Positions 1-8,291 of a stretch of DNA of 36,401 nt are shown here, piece after piece. Every line of letters begins with the position of its first letter. The stretch's first letter is position 1. Below the pieces are notes generated by a model. It was not told where the DNA came from. It did no database searches and worked only from the letters and a program-made list of their open reading frames with translations. The stretch lies in assembly GCF_014652515.1 (NCBI RefSeq), contig NZ_BMYY01000019.1, positions 1-36,401 on the forward strand, in the 5' to 3' direction. The translations under genes and the position numbers were made by a program. The stretch comes from Bacterioplanes sanyensis. Its GTDB lineage: Bacteria > Pseudomonadota > Gammaproteobacteria > Pseudomonadales > Oceanobacteraceae.

Positions 1-585
1 CGGACCAATGCCGGGGATGGTTTGCAGATACTGGCACTCTTCATTTTTTGCGGCGTAGTCTGCGAGCACTTTTCTCAGGTGCTCAAGCCGACGACTCAGA
101 GAGTCGTATTCAACCAATGTGTGCTCAATCTCTTTACGAATAATGGCAGATAAGGCTGGGTCTTCCATCGCCTCCCTCAGCTTCACTGCTAGGGCTTCAA
201 TGCCTTCTGGAAAACTGTAACCATAATCGGCCAATAAACCGCGCATTTGATTCATTAATCCGGTTCGAGTCGCCACGCACCGTTCGCGAATGCGATGCAA
301 CACTTGGATATCCTGCTGCGACTCTGATTTAACCGGTACCATACGCATGCCAGGTCGTCGTGCTGCTTCTGCAATCGCCAACGCATCGTTGCGATCATTT
401 TTATTGCCGCGCACAAAAGGCGTAACGTGTTGTGCTGGAATCAAACCCACATGATGACCGGCCTGCTGTGCATATCGCCCCCAGTAGTGAGATGAATAAC
501 AGGCTTCCATAAAGACCTGAGATGGCTCATACGTGGTCAAAAACTCTTTAAATTTTGGTCGACTTAGACGCAGGCTTTTGACGAC
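1..585 (-). pseudogene. IS110-family transposase, 5'-truncated, and cut by the window start
   Basis: Reading leftward from 585 an open frame gives an IS110/IS1111-type transposase (RuvC-like DEDD recombinase that moves circular IS intermediates). Visible motifs are FMEAC (the conserved Glu), the DRND pair in NKNDRNDALAIAEAARR, and the start of the central helical region; the frame runs off the window at TIPGIGP, the helix-hairpin-helix motif of the C-terminal half. The N-terminal part with the first catalytic Asp is missing: a TAG at 586-588 precedes the Val-Val-Lys of the frame and no start codon is available, so roughly 25 residues have been replaced by repeat DNA. I infer an inactive remnant. 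The family call is confident; the subgroup is not. Confidence 0.85.
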
Positions 586-592
586 CTAAGTC

Positions 593-715
593 CTAAGCGT
601 GACTGTCTCGATTTTTCTTATGCTTCTCTAAGCGTGACTGTCTCGATTTTTGTGACTGTCTCGATTTTTTGAAGTAAGCAGCCATGCTTCTCTAAGCGTG
701 ACTGTCTCAATTTTT
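593..715. repeat. cluster of four 19-24 bp direct repeats
   Basis: The core GCGTGACTGTCTCGATTTTT occurs at about 597-616 and 632-651, a shortened copy lies at 652-670, and a copy with one substitution (CTCAA) at 696-715. The copies at 620-651 and 684-715 share a longer 32-bp block beginning ATGCTTCTCTAAG. They sit exactly at the broken 5' end of the IS110 gene. Their T-rich end and head-to-tail order resemble termini of REP-associated or IS-derived repeats, but I cannot name the family. Confidence 0.7.
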
Positions 716-747
716 CTCGGACTCGTCGTGATTTCAAAATAAGAAAG

Positions 748-901
748 AGTAGGGGTCTAAATCTTTAAAAAAAGATGGCGGACGACTGGGCGGCATTCCG
801 CGGACGCGACTGGGCCGACATTTCGGACCGCGACCAAGGCTAATGTAATCAGCGCTTATCTTCAGGAAGAGTTCAAAAATAGTAGGGGTCTAGATCTTTA
901 A
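748..901. repeat. direct repeat downstream of the tRNA array, with tRNA-Asp end remnant
   Basis: A block beginning AGTAGGGGTCTAAATCTTTAA at 748-768 recurs with one change at 881-901. In both copies it is followed, after a few A/T bases, by ATGGCGGAC, which at 907 on is the 3' (CCA) end of tRNA-Asp but at about 775-783 is followed by unrelated sequence. Together with the 38-bp repeat at 807-844 and 1528-1565, this stretch of about 320 bases without a gene (586-907) is debris from duplication of the tRNA operon's tail. No gene was seen in it. Confidence 0.6.
807..844. repeat. 38-bp spacer repeat, distal copy
   Basis: The 38-bp block starting CGACTGGGCCGACATTTCGG is repeated at 1528-1565 with one difference. 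Both copies end in CCAAGGCTAAT, which also begins the short spacer shared by all three tRNA-Asp downstream flanks. This shows that duplication units included the spacers. Confidence 0.75.
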
Positions 902-907
902 GAAATA

Positions 908-984
908 TGGCGGACTGGACGGGACTCGAACCCGCGACCCCCGGCGTGACAGGCCGGTATTCTAACCAACTGAACTACCAGTCC
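908..984 (-). tRNA. tRNA-Asp(GTC), copy 1
   Basis: The minus strand folds as a 77-nt tRNA with acceptor stem GGACTGG/CCAGTCC, T-arm GGTTCGAGTCC, anticodon GTC in loop CTGTCAC, discriminator G and encoded CCA. It is the last gene of a Val-Asp-Val-Asp-Val-Asp series transcribed leftward. Confidence 0.97.
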
Positions 985-1021
985 GCATTGTGTGATGCTT
1001 TGCCAGAAAACATCAATGTTT

Positions 1022-1097
1022 TGGTGGGTGGTGACGGGATCGAACCGCCGACCCTCTGCTTGTAAGGCAGATGCTCTCCCAGCTGAGCTAACCACCC
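1022..1097 (-). tRNA. tRNA-Val(TAC), copy 1
   Basis: A 76-nt tRNA on the minus strand with acceptor stem GGGTGGT/ACCACCC, D-arm AGCTCAGCTGGGAGAGC, anticodon TAC in CCTTACAAG, T-loop GTTCGATCC and encoded CCA. It is paired with the tRNA-Asp at 908-984, 37 nt downstream. Confidence 0.97.
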
Positions 1098-1229
1098 ATT
1101 TTCGATTCACTAAACGATGCGCTACAAGTTGTATGCATGCGTTTATCGAGTCGATAAACGGTGTCTTGCATTGATTAAGACTTGGCTTAATCAGGATCAA
1201 GGCTAATAACATCAGCGCAAGATCAAAAA

Positions 1230-1306
1230 TGGCGGACTGGACGGGACTCGAACCCGCGACCCCCGGCGTGACAGGCCGGTATTCTAACCAACTGAACTAC
1301 CAGTCC
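1230..1306 (-). tRNA. tRNA-Asp(GTC), copy 2
   Basis: Identical over all 77 nt to the copy at 908-984, including the encoded CCA. The spacers on either side differ, so copies diverge only outside the mature tRNA. Confidence 0.97.
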
Positions 1307-1351
1307 ACATTGTCTTGATGAGTTGCTGTCACACAAAACATCAACAAGTTT

Positions 1352-1427
1352 TGGTGGGTGGTGACGGGATCGAACCGCCGACCCTCTGCTTGTAAGGCAG
1401 ATGCTCTCCCAGCTGAGCTAACCACCC
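1352..1427 (-). tRNA. tRNA-Val(TAC), copy 2
   Basis: Identical to the tRNA-Val at 1022-1097, anticodon TAC, encoded CCA; second Val of the tandem array. Confidence 0.97.
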
Positions 1428-1527
1428 GATTTTCGATTCAGTAAACAATGTGTTACCAAGTCGACAAACGGTTTTGGAACTATGCCAAGGCTAACCAAGT
1501 TAGCTTAACTTCGGACTGAACGTGACC

Positions 1528-1565
1528 CGACTGGGCCGACATTTCGGACCGTGACCAAGGCTAAT
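1528..1565. repeat. 38-bp spacer repeat, proximal copy
   Basis: Partner of the block at 807-844; it lies between tRNA-Asp copy 3 and tRNA-Val copy 2. Both copies are outside the mature tRNAs. Confidence 0.75.
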
Positions 1566-1586
1566 AAAATCAGCACAAGATCATAA

Positions 1587-1663
1587 TGGCGGACTGGACG
1601 GGACTCGAACCCGCGACCCCCGGCGTGACAGGCCGGTATTCTAACCAACTGAACTACCAGTCC
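1587..1663 (-). tRNA. tRNA-Asp(GTC), copy 3
   Basis: Third identical tRNA-Asp, 22 nt after tRNA-Val copy 3, so the first pair transcribed has the tightest spacing. Its downstream spacer carries the 38-bp repeat (1528-1565) also found at 807-844. Confidence 0.97.
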
Positions 1664-1685
1664 AATTCCAAATTTTCTGCTTCGG

Positions 1686-1761
1686 TGGTGGGTGGTGACG
1701 GGATCGAACCGCCGACCCTCTGCTTGTAAGGCAGATGCTCTCCCAGCTGAGCTAACCACCC
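1686..1761 (-). tRNA. tRNA-Val(TAC), copy 3 (promoter-proximal)
   Basis: First gene of the leftward tRNA array, identical to the other two tRNA-Val copies, and placed about 20 nt after the predicted -10 box at 1781-1786. Confidence 0.97.
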
Positions 1762-1780
1762 TCTCCGAAAGCAGGTGGGC

Positions 1781-1840
1781 ATTCTACTCACAGCAGCGCT
1801 CATGTCAAACGAATTTCTAAAAAAATTTTAAATTAATTCA
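1781..1840 (-). promoter_or_regulatory. promoter of the tRNA Val-Asp array
   Basis: On the minus strand TTGACA (1803-1808) and TAGAAT (1781-1786) are separated by 16 nt. An A/T tract at about 1811-1840 lies where an UP element would be, and the -10 is followed by GCCCACC, a GC-rich discriminator typical of stringently controlled stable-RNA promoters. Stringent control is inferred from that resemblance. Confidence 0.8.
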
Positions 1841-1858
1841 GTTACTTGCAGATTTCGG

Positions 1859-1889
1859 GCGGAACTGGCTACGCGCTAACCAGTTCCGC
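1859..1889 (-). terminator. hairpin after the RND operon
   Basis: Perfect 10-bp inverted repeat GCGGAACTGG / CCAGTTCCGC (1859-1868 and 1880-1889) with an 11-nt loop, 7 bases past the pump's stop codon. There is no clear U-tract, so it may terminate weakly or protect the mRNA 3' end. Confidence 0.5.
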
Positions 1890-1896
1890 TCAAATA

Positions 1897-4800
1897 TCAT
1901 GCAGCGGCCATTTTTAACTGTCGTGACTTTTTACGATCGCCCAGCACCAGCAGGCAAGGCGTCAGAATCAAGGTCAGTACAGTGGCAAAGGCCAAGCCAC
2001 CGGCAATGGCGGTGGACAGCTGTGTCCACCACTGCGAGCTGGGGGCGCCCACGGTAAAGTGCTGGTTCAGCAAGTCGATGTTCCACTGCATCACCATCGG
2101 CATCAGCCCTAAGATGGTGGTAATGGCGGTCAGCAATACCGGGCGCATACGCTGGGCGCCGGTGCGCAGCGCGGCTTCCATTGGGTCCAGGCCGCCTTCT
2201 ACCAGGCGCTTATAGGTGTCGATCAAGACGATGTTGTTGTTGACCACAATACCGGCCAGAGCAATCACACCCACGCCGCTCATGACGATGCCAAACGGTT
2301 CGCCGCGGATCAGCAGCCCCATCAATACGCCCACAATGGACAGCACAATGGCGCTCATAATCAGGCTGGCCTGATAAAAGCTGTTGAACTGGGTGACCAA
2401 AATGGTGGCCATCACAAACAGCGCCACACCAAAGGCCGAGGCCAGGAAGGAGCCGGTTTCTTCCATTTGCTCGGCATCACCGCGGAAGCGCGGTGTGACA
2501 CCGGCCTCGCGCCAGTCAAACTGCTTTAGCTGCTCGGCCAATTGCAGGGTCTTTTGGTTGGCGTTGACGCCTTCTTTGACATTGGCCGTCAGCCGATAGC
2601 GGCGGTCGCCATCGATGCGTACCAGATCTCCAGAGCGCGGTACCGCCTGGCGCTGCATAAAGTTGCTCAGTGGCACCAGCCCCATGGGGGTGGAGATGTT
2701 GATGTGCTCAAACTGGTCGATGGAGCGCGACGCCGCTGGGTAGCGCAACAGGATTTCGACCTCGTCGTCGCTGTAATCCGGCTGGAACTCGCCCACTTGC
2801 TGGCCGCCGGTGATCATACGAATCAGCGAGCCGGTGCTGGCAATGTCAGTGCCGTAGCGGGTGGCTTGCTCGCGGTTGATGTTGAACTGCCACTCAACAC
2901 CGTCCAGCGGGCGGTCGTCGCGTACGTCCTTAAGCTCAGGGTCTTGCTCAAACAAAACCCGCACTTTATCCAGCATGGTGGAGATGGCGTCGGCATCGCT
3001 GCCGGTGAGCTGCAATTGAATGTCCGTGCCGGAGGGCGGCCCGCCTTCTTTTTTCTGGGTTTCAATAATCAGGCCGGGCAAATCGGCGGTGCGCGCTTCG
3101 ATGTCCGCCAAAATAGCATTGGCTGGGCGCCTGTGCTCCCAGTTCACCAGTTCGATTTGAATGCGGCCAATGACATCCTTGGCGGCGTCATTGGGCGGGC
3201 TAACAAAAGAGGCGGTGTAAATGGATTCAATCTCGGCCATGTCGTAGATACGCGCTTCTACTTTGTGTACCAGTGCTTCGCGCTCTTGCATCGACAAGTT
3301 GCCGCGAGCGCGAATATCCACCAGGCCGATGTCAGCATCCACGTCGGGGAAGAACTCCACCCCATGGCCCAGCTGACCATAAATGGCAAAGGAGCCAAAC
3401 AGTGCGGCAATGGCCATGGCCAAGACCCATAAAGGGCGCTGCAAGGCTTTGCGCAACAGGCGAATATAGCCGCCGGTAAAGCCTTTGATGTCGTCAAAAC
3501 GGCCTTGCTCAGCCGCCTCAATGGCTTTTAGCGCCTCGATCTTATGGTGCGAAGTGCCACCGATCAGCGCGCCGACGGTGGGCACCACGATCAGCGCCAT
3601 AATCAGTGAGGCACTTAAGGTAAACAGCAAGGTTAACGGCAAAAAGCCCATAAATTCGCCGGTAACGCCGGGCCAAAACAGCAGCGGGAAAAACACCGCC
3701 AGGGTGGTGGCGGTGGAAGCAATAATGGGCCAGGCCATGCGCTTGGCGCCTTCGGCGTAGGCTTGGCGTGAGCTGGCGCCCTCGGCCAGGCGGCGGTCGG
3801 CGTATTCGGTCACCACAATGGCGCCATCCACCAGCATGCCGACGGATAAAATCAGTGAGAACAGCACCACCATATTGAGGGTGTAGCCCATCAGGTTGAG
3901 CACAATGATGGCCATCAAAAACGCACCGGGAATGGCCATGCCAACCATAAATGAGCTGCGAATGCCGAGGCTGCCCAGCACCAGAATCATCACCAATAAG
4001 GTGGCCACCAACACGTTGTTGAACAAATCGTTGAGCATTTCGCGAATGTAGCGCGATTCATCCTGGGTAATGCCGACCTCAATGCCCTGCGGCCAATGGG
4101 GCTTCAGCTCATTGATGGTGGCTTTGGATTGCTCAATGGTTTCAATGATATTGCTGCCGATGCGCTTTTTAATCTCCAGCGTCACCGCTTGGCGGCCATT
4201 GACGCGGGCGGCATTTTTACGGTCTTTGTACGCCAGGCGGCCAACGGCGATATCGCGAAACAGCACCACTTCATCGCCATGGGCTTTGACCGGCAAATCG
4301 AGAATGTCAGAAATACTTTCCACTCGCCCCGGCACCTTGATGCCAAAGCGACCGGCGCCGGTGTCTAGGTCTTCACTGGCCACCAGCTGGGTATTGCCAC
4401 TTAACAATCGCCCCAGTTCATTGAGCGACAGGCCGTAATTATCCATGCGTGCCGGGTCGACAATGATTTCGGCGATTTCTTCGCGCTTACCGCGAATGGT
4501 GGCTTCTAAAACCCCGGGCAGGGCCTCTAGGCGCTCTTGCAGATCATCCGCCACGGCATACAACACGCGCTCGCTGATGTCGCCGGCCAGGGTGACCACC
4601 ATCACCGGGAACAGAGCGACGTTAATTTCCATCACCCGCGGCTCTTTGCTTTCTAAGGGCAGCTCGCCTTTGGCGTCATCGACTTTTTGGCGCACATCCA
4701 ACAGCGCCTGGTCGATGTCGACGTCGGTTAAAAACTCCAGCTGAATAGAAAGGTGGCCGCGCGTGGCGGTCGAAATCATTTCTTTCAGACCATCGAGGCC

Positions 4801-5019
4801 GCGCAGTTCTTTTTCTAACGGCTTATAAATCAGCGCATCGGCGTCTTCCGGCGAAATGCCATCGTGGGTCACAGAGACATAGACAATGGGGACGGTAATG
4901 TCTGGGTTGCTTTCTTTGGGAATGGTCACCAGCGTGACGATGCCCACCAGCATCACCAGGCTGAACAGCATCAGTACCGTGCGGCTGCGCTGCAAAGAAG
5001 CATCAATTAAGCTGTACAT
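1897..5019 (-). CDS. RND-family efflux pump, inner membrane permease
   Basis: This 1040-residue protein has the full AcrB/MexB plan: a first membrane helix at about 12-32, a large periplasmic porter loop, a block of helices at about 335-490, a second periplasmic loop, and a last block at about 850-1030. It would export hydrophobic compounds or metals in exchange for protons, together with the adaptor encoded just upstream (3-bp gap) and an outer membrane channel not present here. Helix 4 reads SVGMLVDGAIVVTEY, where AcrB has two adjacent Asp, so only one Asp remains. The helix 10 position of the AcrB relay Lys falls in GIVVNNNIVLID, with Asn instead. That places it in a divergent RND branch and leaves substrate unknown. 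The gene starts at ATG 5019; CusA-type metal export cannot be excluded. Confidence 0.93.
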   Translation of the reverse strand: MYSLIDASLQRSRTVLMLFSLVMLVGIVTLVTIPKESNPDITVPIVYVSVTHDGISPEDADALIYKPLEKELRGLDGLKEMISTATRGHLSIQLEFLTDVDIDQALLDVRQKVDDAKGELPLESKEPRVMEINVALFPVMVVTLAGDISERVLYAVADDLQERLEALPGVLEATIRGKREEIAEIIVDPARMDNYGLSLNELGRLLSGNTQLVASEDLDTGAGRFGIKVPGRVESISDILDLPVKAHGDEVVLFRDIAVGRLAYKDRKNAARVNGRQAVTLEIKKRIGSNIIETIEQSKATINELKPHWPQGIEVGITQDESRYIREMLNDLFNNVLVATLLVMILVLGSLGIRSSFMVGMAIPGAFLMAIIVLNLMGYTLNMVVLFSLILSVGMLVDGAIVVTEYADRRLAEGASSRQAYAEGAKRMAWPIIASTATTLAVFFPLLFWPGVTGEFMGFLPLTLLFTLSASLIMALIVVPTVGALIGGTSHHKIEALKAIEAAEQGRFDDIKGFTGGYIRLLRKALQRPLWVLAMAIAALFGSFAIYGQLGHGVEFFPDVDADIGLVDIRARGNLSMQEREALVHKVEARIYDMAEIESIYTASFVSPPNDAAKDVIGRIQIELVNWEHRRPANAILADIEARTADLPGLIIETQKKEGGPPSGTDIQLQLTGSDADAISTMLDKVRVLFEQDPELKDVRDDRPLDGVEWQFNINREQATRYGTDIASTGSLIRMITGGQQVGEFQPDYSDDEVEILLRYPAASRSIDQFEHINISTPMGLVPLSNFMQRQAVPRSGDLVRIDGDRRYRLTANVKEGVNANQKTLQLAEQLKQFDWREAGVTPRFRGDAEQMEETGSFLASAFGVALFVMATILVTQFNSFYQASLIMSAIVLSIVGVLMGLLIRGEPFGIVMSGVGVIALAGIVVNNNIVLIDTYKRLVEGGLDPMEAALRTGAQRMRPVLLTAITTILGLMPMVMQWNIDLLNQHFTVGAPSSQWWTQLSTAIAGGLAFATVLTLILTPCLLVLGDRKKSRQLKMAAA

Positions 5020-5022
5020 GGC

Positions 5023-6168
5023 TTACCCCGCACTCAGCGCTGTGTCGTTGCTGCCGGCTTCATTTTGCTTGCCCAGCTGGGTGTCTGTTGATTGAAAAAA
5101 AACTGGTTCAACTTGCTCGCCGTAATCAACAAAGCCCTGACCGACGGTAATGATGTCCGCTTGCTCGCCTAGGCCATACACCCAAATACCGTTATTGCTG
5201 GCTTTTAGCAGTTGAATCGGCTGAAAGATCACCTCGTGCTGCGCGTTAATGCCTTTTAACCCCAAGCGACCGTCGTCGCTAAGAATCAGCAAGGCGGGCG
5301 AGACAAAATAGGCGTGGGTTTCCGGCTGTGGGATATGCAGCTTGGCGGTCAGTCCGCTGGTCATATTGCCGGATGGGTTATCGACTTCCATTTCTACGGC
5401 AAAGGTGCGTGTTTGCGGATCGGCCTCGGCGGCAATAAAGCGAATCGTGCCTTCTACCCGGTCGCCATTGACCAGCTCGGCAAAGGCGGCATCGCCAATA
5501 TTGACGTAGCCTGCTTCCACTTCTGCCACCTGGCCTTTTACTAAATAAGGTGAGAAATCGAGCACTGTCACAAGCGGCGCGCCGTCTTGCACAAAATCGC
5601 CCACTTCCACTTGGCGCTGGTCGACGATGCCATCAAAAGGCGCACGAATCTGGCTGGCTTGCAGCTGCAGACGGGCATTGGTGAGCTCGGCCTCGGCGCT
5701 GGCCAGCAAGGTTTGGGTACGGGCCAGCTCGGCGGCGTTGGTCAGGCCTTGCTCACGCAGTTGGCGCGCACTTTGGGCCTCTAGGCGGCGCTGCTTTAAC
5801 GCCGCTTCGGCCTGCTTGACCCGAGCGGGCCAGTCGCGCGCATCCAGCTCCAGAATTAAATCTCCCGCCTTTACTGGCTCGCCTTTGCGCTTGTGAATGG
5901 CGATGACCTTGGCGCGCAGTTCTGAGCGCACCGTCACACTGCGGTTGGCTGCGGTATGGGCCGAGACCGTGATGTTGCGCTGCATCATTTCACCCTGCAT
6001 GCGCTCGACCTGCACCCGTGTTAGGCCTTGCTCCATCAAAAGTGGCCTTGGGTTGTGGAACTCTTCTTCAGGTTTGAGGGCTCCGGCCAGCATCCACAGG
6101 ATCATGGCCGCTAGCAGCGCTAAGGCGGCGATGTGACCTTTATTTAGCTTTATTGTCATGGTGTGCAT
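5023..6168 (-). CDS. RND periplasmic adaptor (HlyD/AcrA-type membrane fusion protein)
   Basis: A 381-residue membrane fusion protein, first gene of the efflux operon. An N-terminal signal anchor (about residues 10-28, ALALLAAMILWMLAGAL) is followed by a lipoyl-like half (VTVRSELRAKVIAIHKRKGE), a helical hairpin at about 110-175 rich in Ala/Glu/Arg, the second lipoyl half (ASQIRAPFDGIVDQRQVEVG) and a beta-barrel domain with ADPQTRTFAVEMEVDNP. It would link the pump to an outer membrane TolC-type channel. ATG at 6159 (MTIKLN) is an equally good start; neither has a strong ribosome binding site. It is divergent from uup across about 185 bp. Confidence 0.92.
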   Translation of the reverse strand: MHTMTIKLNKGHIAALALLAAMILWMLAGALKPEEEFHNPRPLLMEQGLTRVQVERMQGEMMQRNITVSAHTAANRSVTVRSELRAKVIAIHKRKGEPVKAGDLILELDARDWPARVKQAEAALKQRRLEAQSARQLREQGLTNAAELARTQTLLASAEAELTNARLQLQASQIRAPFDGIVDQRQVEVGDFVQDGAPLVTVLDFSPYLVKGQVAEVEAGYVNIGDAAFAELVNGDRVEGTIRFIAAEADPQTRTFAVEMEVDNPSGNMTSGLTAKLHIPQPETHAYFVSPALLILSDDGRLGLKGINAQHEVIFQPIQLLKASNNGIWVYGLGEQADIITVGQGFVDYGEQVEPVFFQSTDTQLGKQNEAGSNDTALSAG

Positions 6169-6353
6169 CCGTTTAACGGCGAGAAAAATTAGGCCCTGAC
6201 ATTATGTTGCGCTGAAACGGTGCGCATAGGGGTAGCTGGGCCTTTTCGGCGCTCCAGTAAACAACAGACTGTTGCGTTTTCCAATGTTTGCACCGCCATT
6301 CGCTCGTGGCGCCGCGGTCACGTATACTGCCGCGCTTAAATACACGGGAACAG
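6169..6353. promoter_or_regulatory. divergent intergenic region between RND operon and uup
   Basis: TATACT at 6323-6328 is a good -10 candidate for uup, 25 nt before its ATG; no convincing -35 is visible at the right spacing. No clear promoter for the efflux operon or a repressor gene (such as tetR or marR) is seen here. Confidence 0.35.
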
Positions 6354-8291
6354 ATGTCAAAAGTCATGGTGTTGCTGCAGCTAAAAGATGTGGAACTGGC
6401 CTTCGGTGACCACGTACTGCTTGATCGCGTTAATGTAGAAATTCACGCCGGTGAGCGGGTGTGTGTGGTGGGGCGCAACGGCGCCGGTAAATCGACTTTG
6501 CTGAAAATGCTGCAAGGCGATGTGGTGGCCGACGATGGCGTGGTGCAACGTCGCGACATGCTGCGCATTGCCACCTTGCAACAGGAGCTGCCGCAAGCGC
6601 ACTCGGCGCCGGTCTACGATGTGGTGGCCCAGGGCTTGGGCGAAGTGGGCGAGATCATTGCCCAATATCACGACGAAACTGCGCGCGGCAGTGACGCCGA
6701 TTTAAAAAAGCTGGAGCGCTTGCAAAGCCGCATCGAAGCCGCCGATGGCTGGAGCTGGCAGCAAAAAGTCGAAGCCATTATTGACCGTTTAAACCTGCCG
6801 GCGGAAACGCCGTTTGATCGGCTTTCTGGCGGTTGGCAGCGTCGCGTGATGCTGGCGCGGGCATTGGTGGTGGAGCCGGAGCTGCTGATTCTCGATGAGC
6901 CTACCAACCATATGGATGTGGCGACCATCGAATGGCTCGAAGAGCAGCTCAAACAGTTTAACGGCACCTTGGTTTTTATCAGCCACGACCGTGCCTTTGT
7001 GCAGCACTTGGCGACGCGCATTTTGGATCTCGACCGTGGCCATATTTACAGCTGGGATGGCGACTACCAAAGCTTTTTGGGCTATCGCGAAAAACGCCTG
7101 GAAGACGAAGCCACGCAAAACGCGCTGTTTGATAAGCGCCTGGCGGAAGAAGAAAAATGGATTCGCCAAGGCATTAAAGCCCGCCGCACCCGCAACGAAG
7201 GACGGGTTGAGCGGTTAAAAGCCATGCGCACTGAGCGCAAAGCGCGACGCGAAGTGCAGGGCAGTGCCAACCTCAGTCTTAACAGCGGCGACAGCTCTGG
7301 CAAGTTGGTGTTTGAACTGGACGACGTGCGCTTTGCCTGGGCCGATGAGCAACCGCAAGTGGCCGGTTTCACCACCACGGTCTTGCGCGGTGATCGCATT
7401 GGCTTGGTCGGCCCCAATGGCGTTGGCAAAAGTACCTTGCTCAAGCTGCTGTTGGGCAACTTGCAGCCACAAGCGGGCCGTTTAAAAACCGGCACGCGCT
7501 TGGAGGTCGCGTATTTTGATCAAGCCCGTCATCAGTTAGATGAAGACAAGTCCATTGCTGATAACGTGGCCGATGGCAAAGATCACGTCATTGTGAACGG
7601 CAACAGCCGCCATATTATTGGTTATTTGGGTGACTTCTTATTCTCTGGCGAGCGAGCGCGCACGCCCGTGCGGGCCTTGTCTGGCGGTGAGCGCAACCGC
7701 GTGTTGTTGGCCAAGTTGTTTTTAAAACCCTGCAACCTGCTGGTGATGGACGAACCGACCAACGACCTGGATGTAGAAACGCTGGAGCTATTGGAAGAAA
7801 AGCTGGCCGAATACGATGGCACCTTGCTGCTGGTCAGCCACGACCGGGCCTTTATCGACAATGTGGTGACGCAGTTGTGGGTGTTCAGCCCTGGCGGTCA
7901 TATTGATGAGCATGTTGGCGGTTACAGCGACTGGTTTGAGCGCACCCGCGAGCAACGCCAGCAAGCCCAGGCCCAAACCCGAATGCAGAGCCAGGCGCAG
8001 GATAAAGCCGCCAAGTCGGCGGCTAAAGCAGCCGAAACTCAGCCTGAAGCGGCGGCGACTAAGGGCAAAAAGCTGTCGTATAAATTGCAACGCGAACTGG
8101 ATGCCCTGCCAGATCAAATAGCGGCAGCGGAAGCAAAGCGCGACGAGTTGCTGGCGCTGACCTCCAGTGCCGATTTTTATAGCCAAAGCAGTGATTATGT
8201 GCAGCAACAGTTAGCACTATTAACCGCCGCTGAAGAACAGCTCAATCAGCTCGAAGAGCGCTGGCTGGAGCTGGAGGAAATGGCCTCATGA
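6354..8291 (+). CDS. uup: ABC-F family ATPase Uup
   Basis: A 645-residue soluble protein with two ABC ATPase domains and no membrane segment. Domain 1 has Walker A GRNGAGKST (about 40), signature LSGGWQRR and Walker B LLILDEPTNHMD. A charged linker at about 235-310 is the ABC-F interdomain arm. Domain 2 has GPNGVGKST, LSGGERNR and LLVMDEPTNDLD. An Ala/Gln/Lys-rich stretch leads to a C-terminal coiled coil (about 575-645), the Uup DNA-binding-type extension. ABC-F proteins act on ribosomes or, for Uup, in limiting transposon excision and at branched DNA; the exact role is inferred. ATG 6354 was chosen because it directly precedes the conserved LLQLKDVELAFG; an in-frame start at 6288 would lie upstream of the -10. 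It overlaps the next gene by 4 bp. Confidence 0.93.
   Translation: MSKVMVLLQLKDVELAFGDHVLLDRVNVEIHAGERVCVVGRNGAGKSTLLKMLQGDVVADDGVVQRRDMLRIATLQQELPQAHSAPVYDVVAQGLGEVGEIIAQYHDETARGSDADLKKLERLQSRIEAADGWSWQQKVEAIIDRLNLPAETPFDRLSGGWQRRVMLARALVVEPELLILDEPTNHMDVATIEWLEEQLKQFNGTLVFISHDRAFVQHLATRILDLDRGHIYSWDGDYQSFLGYREKRLEDEATQNALFDKRLAEEEKWIRQGIKARRTRNEGRVERLKAMRTERKARREVQGSANLSLNSGDSSGKLVFELDDVRFAWADEQPQVAGFTTTVLRGDRIGLVGPNGVGKSTLLKLLLGNLQPQAGRLKTGTRLEVAYFDQARHQLDEDKSIADNVADGKDHVIVNGNSRHIIGYLGDFLFSGERARTPVRALSGGERNRVLLAKLFLKPCNLLVMDEPTNDLDVETLELLEEKLAEYDGTLLLVSHDRAFIDNVVTQLWVFSPGGHIDEHVGGYSDWFERTREQRQQAQAQTRMQSQAQDKAAKSAAKAAETQPEAAATKGKKLSYKLQRELDALPDQIAAAEAKRDELLALTSSADFYSQSSDYVQQQLALLTAAEEQLNQLEERWLELEEMAS

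Noticed and set aside
593-715. CRISPR-like array
   Set aside because: Repeats are unevenly spaced (one is directly adjacent), have no spacers of uniform length and no cas genes nearby.
898-1212. Protein-coding frames across the tRNA array (also 992-1174 and 1505-1759)
   Set aside because: They are readings of tRNA genes; the repeated GRASALQAEGRRFDPVTTH is simply the tRNA-Val sequence.
2542-3432. Open frame of 296 codons on the plus strand inside the RND pump gene
   Set aside because: It is antisense to a clear RND permease in a GC-rich gene; no family features and no ribosome binding site.
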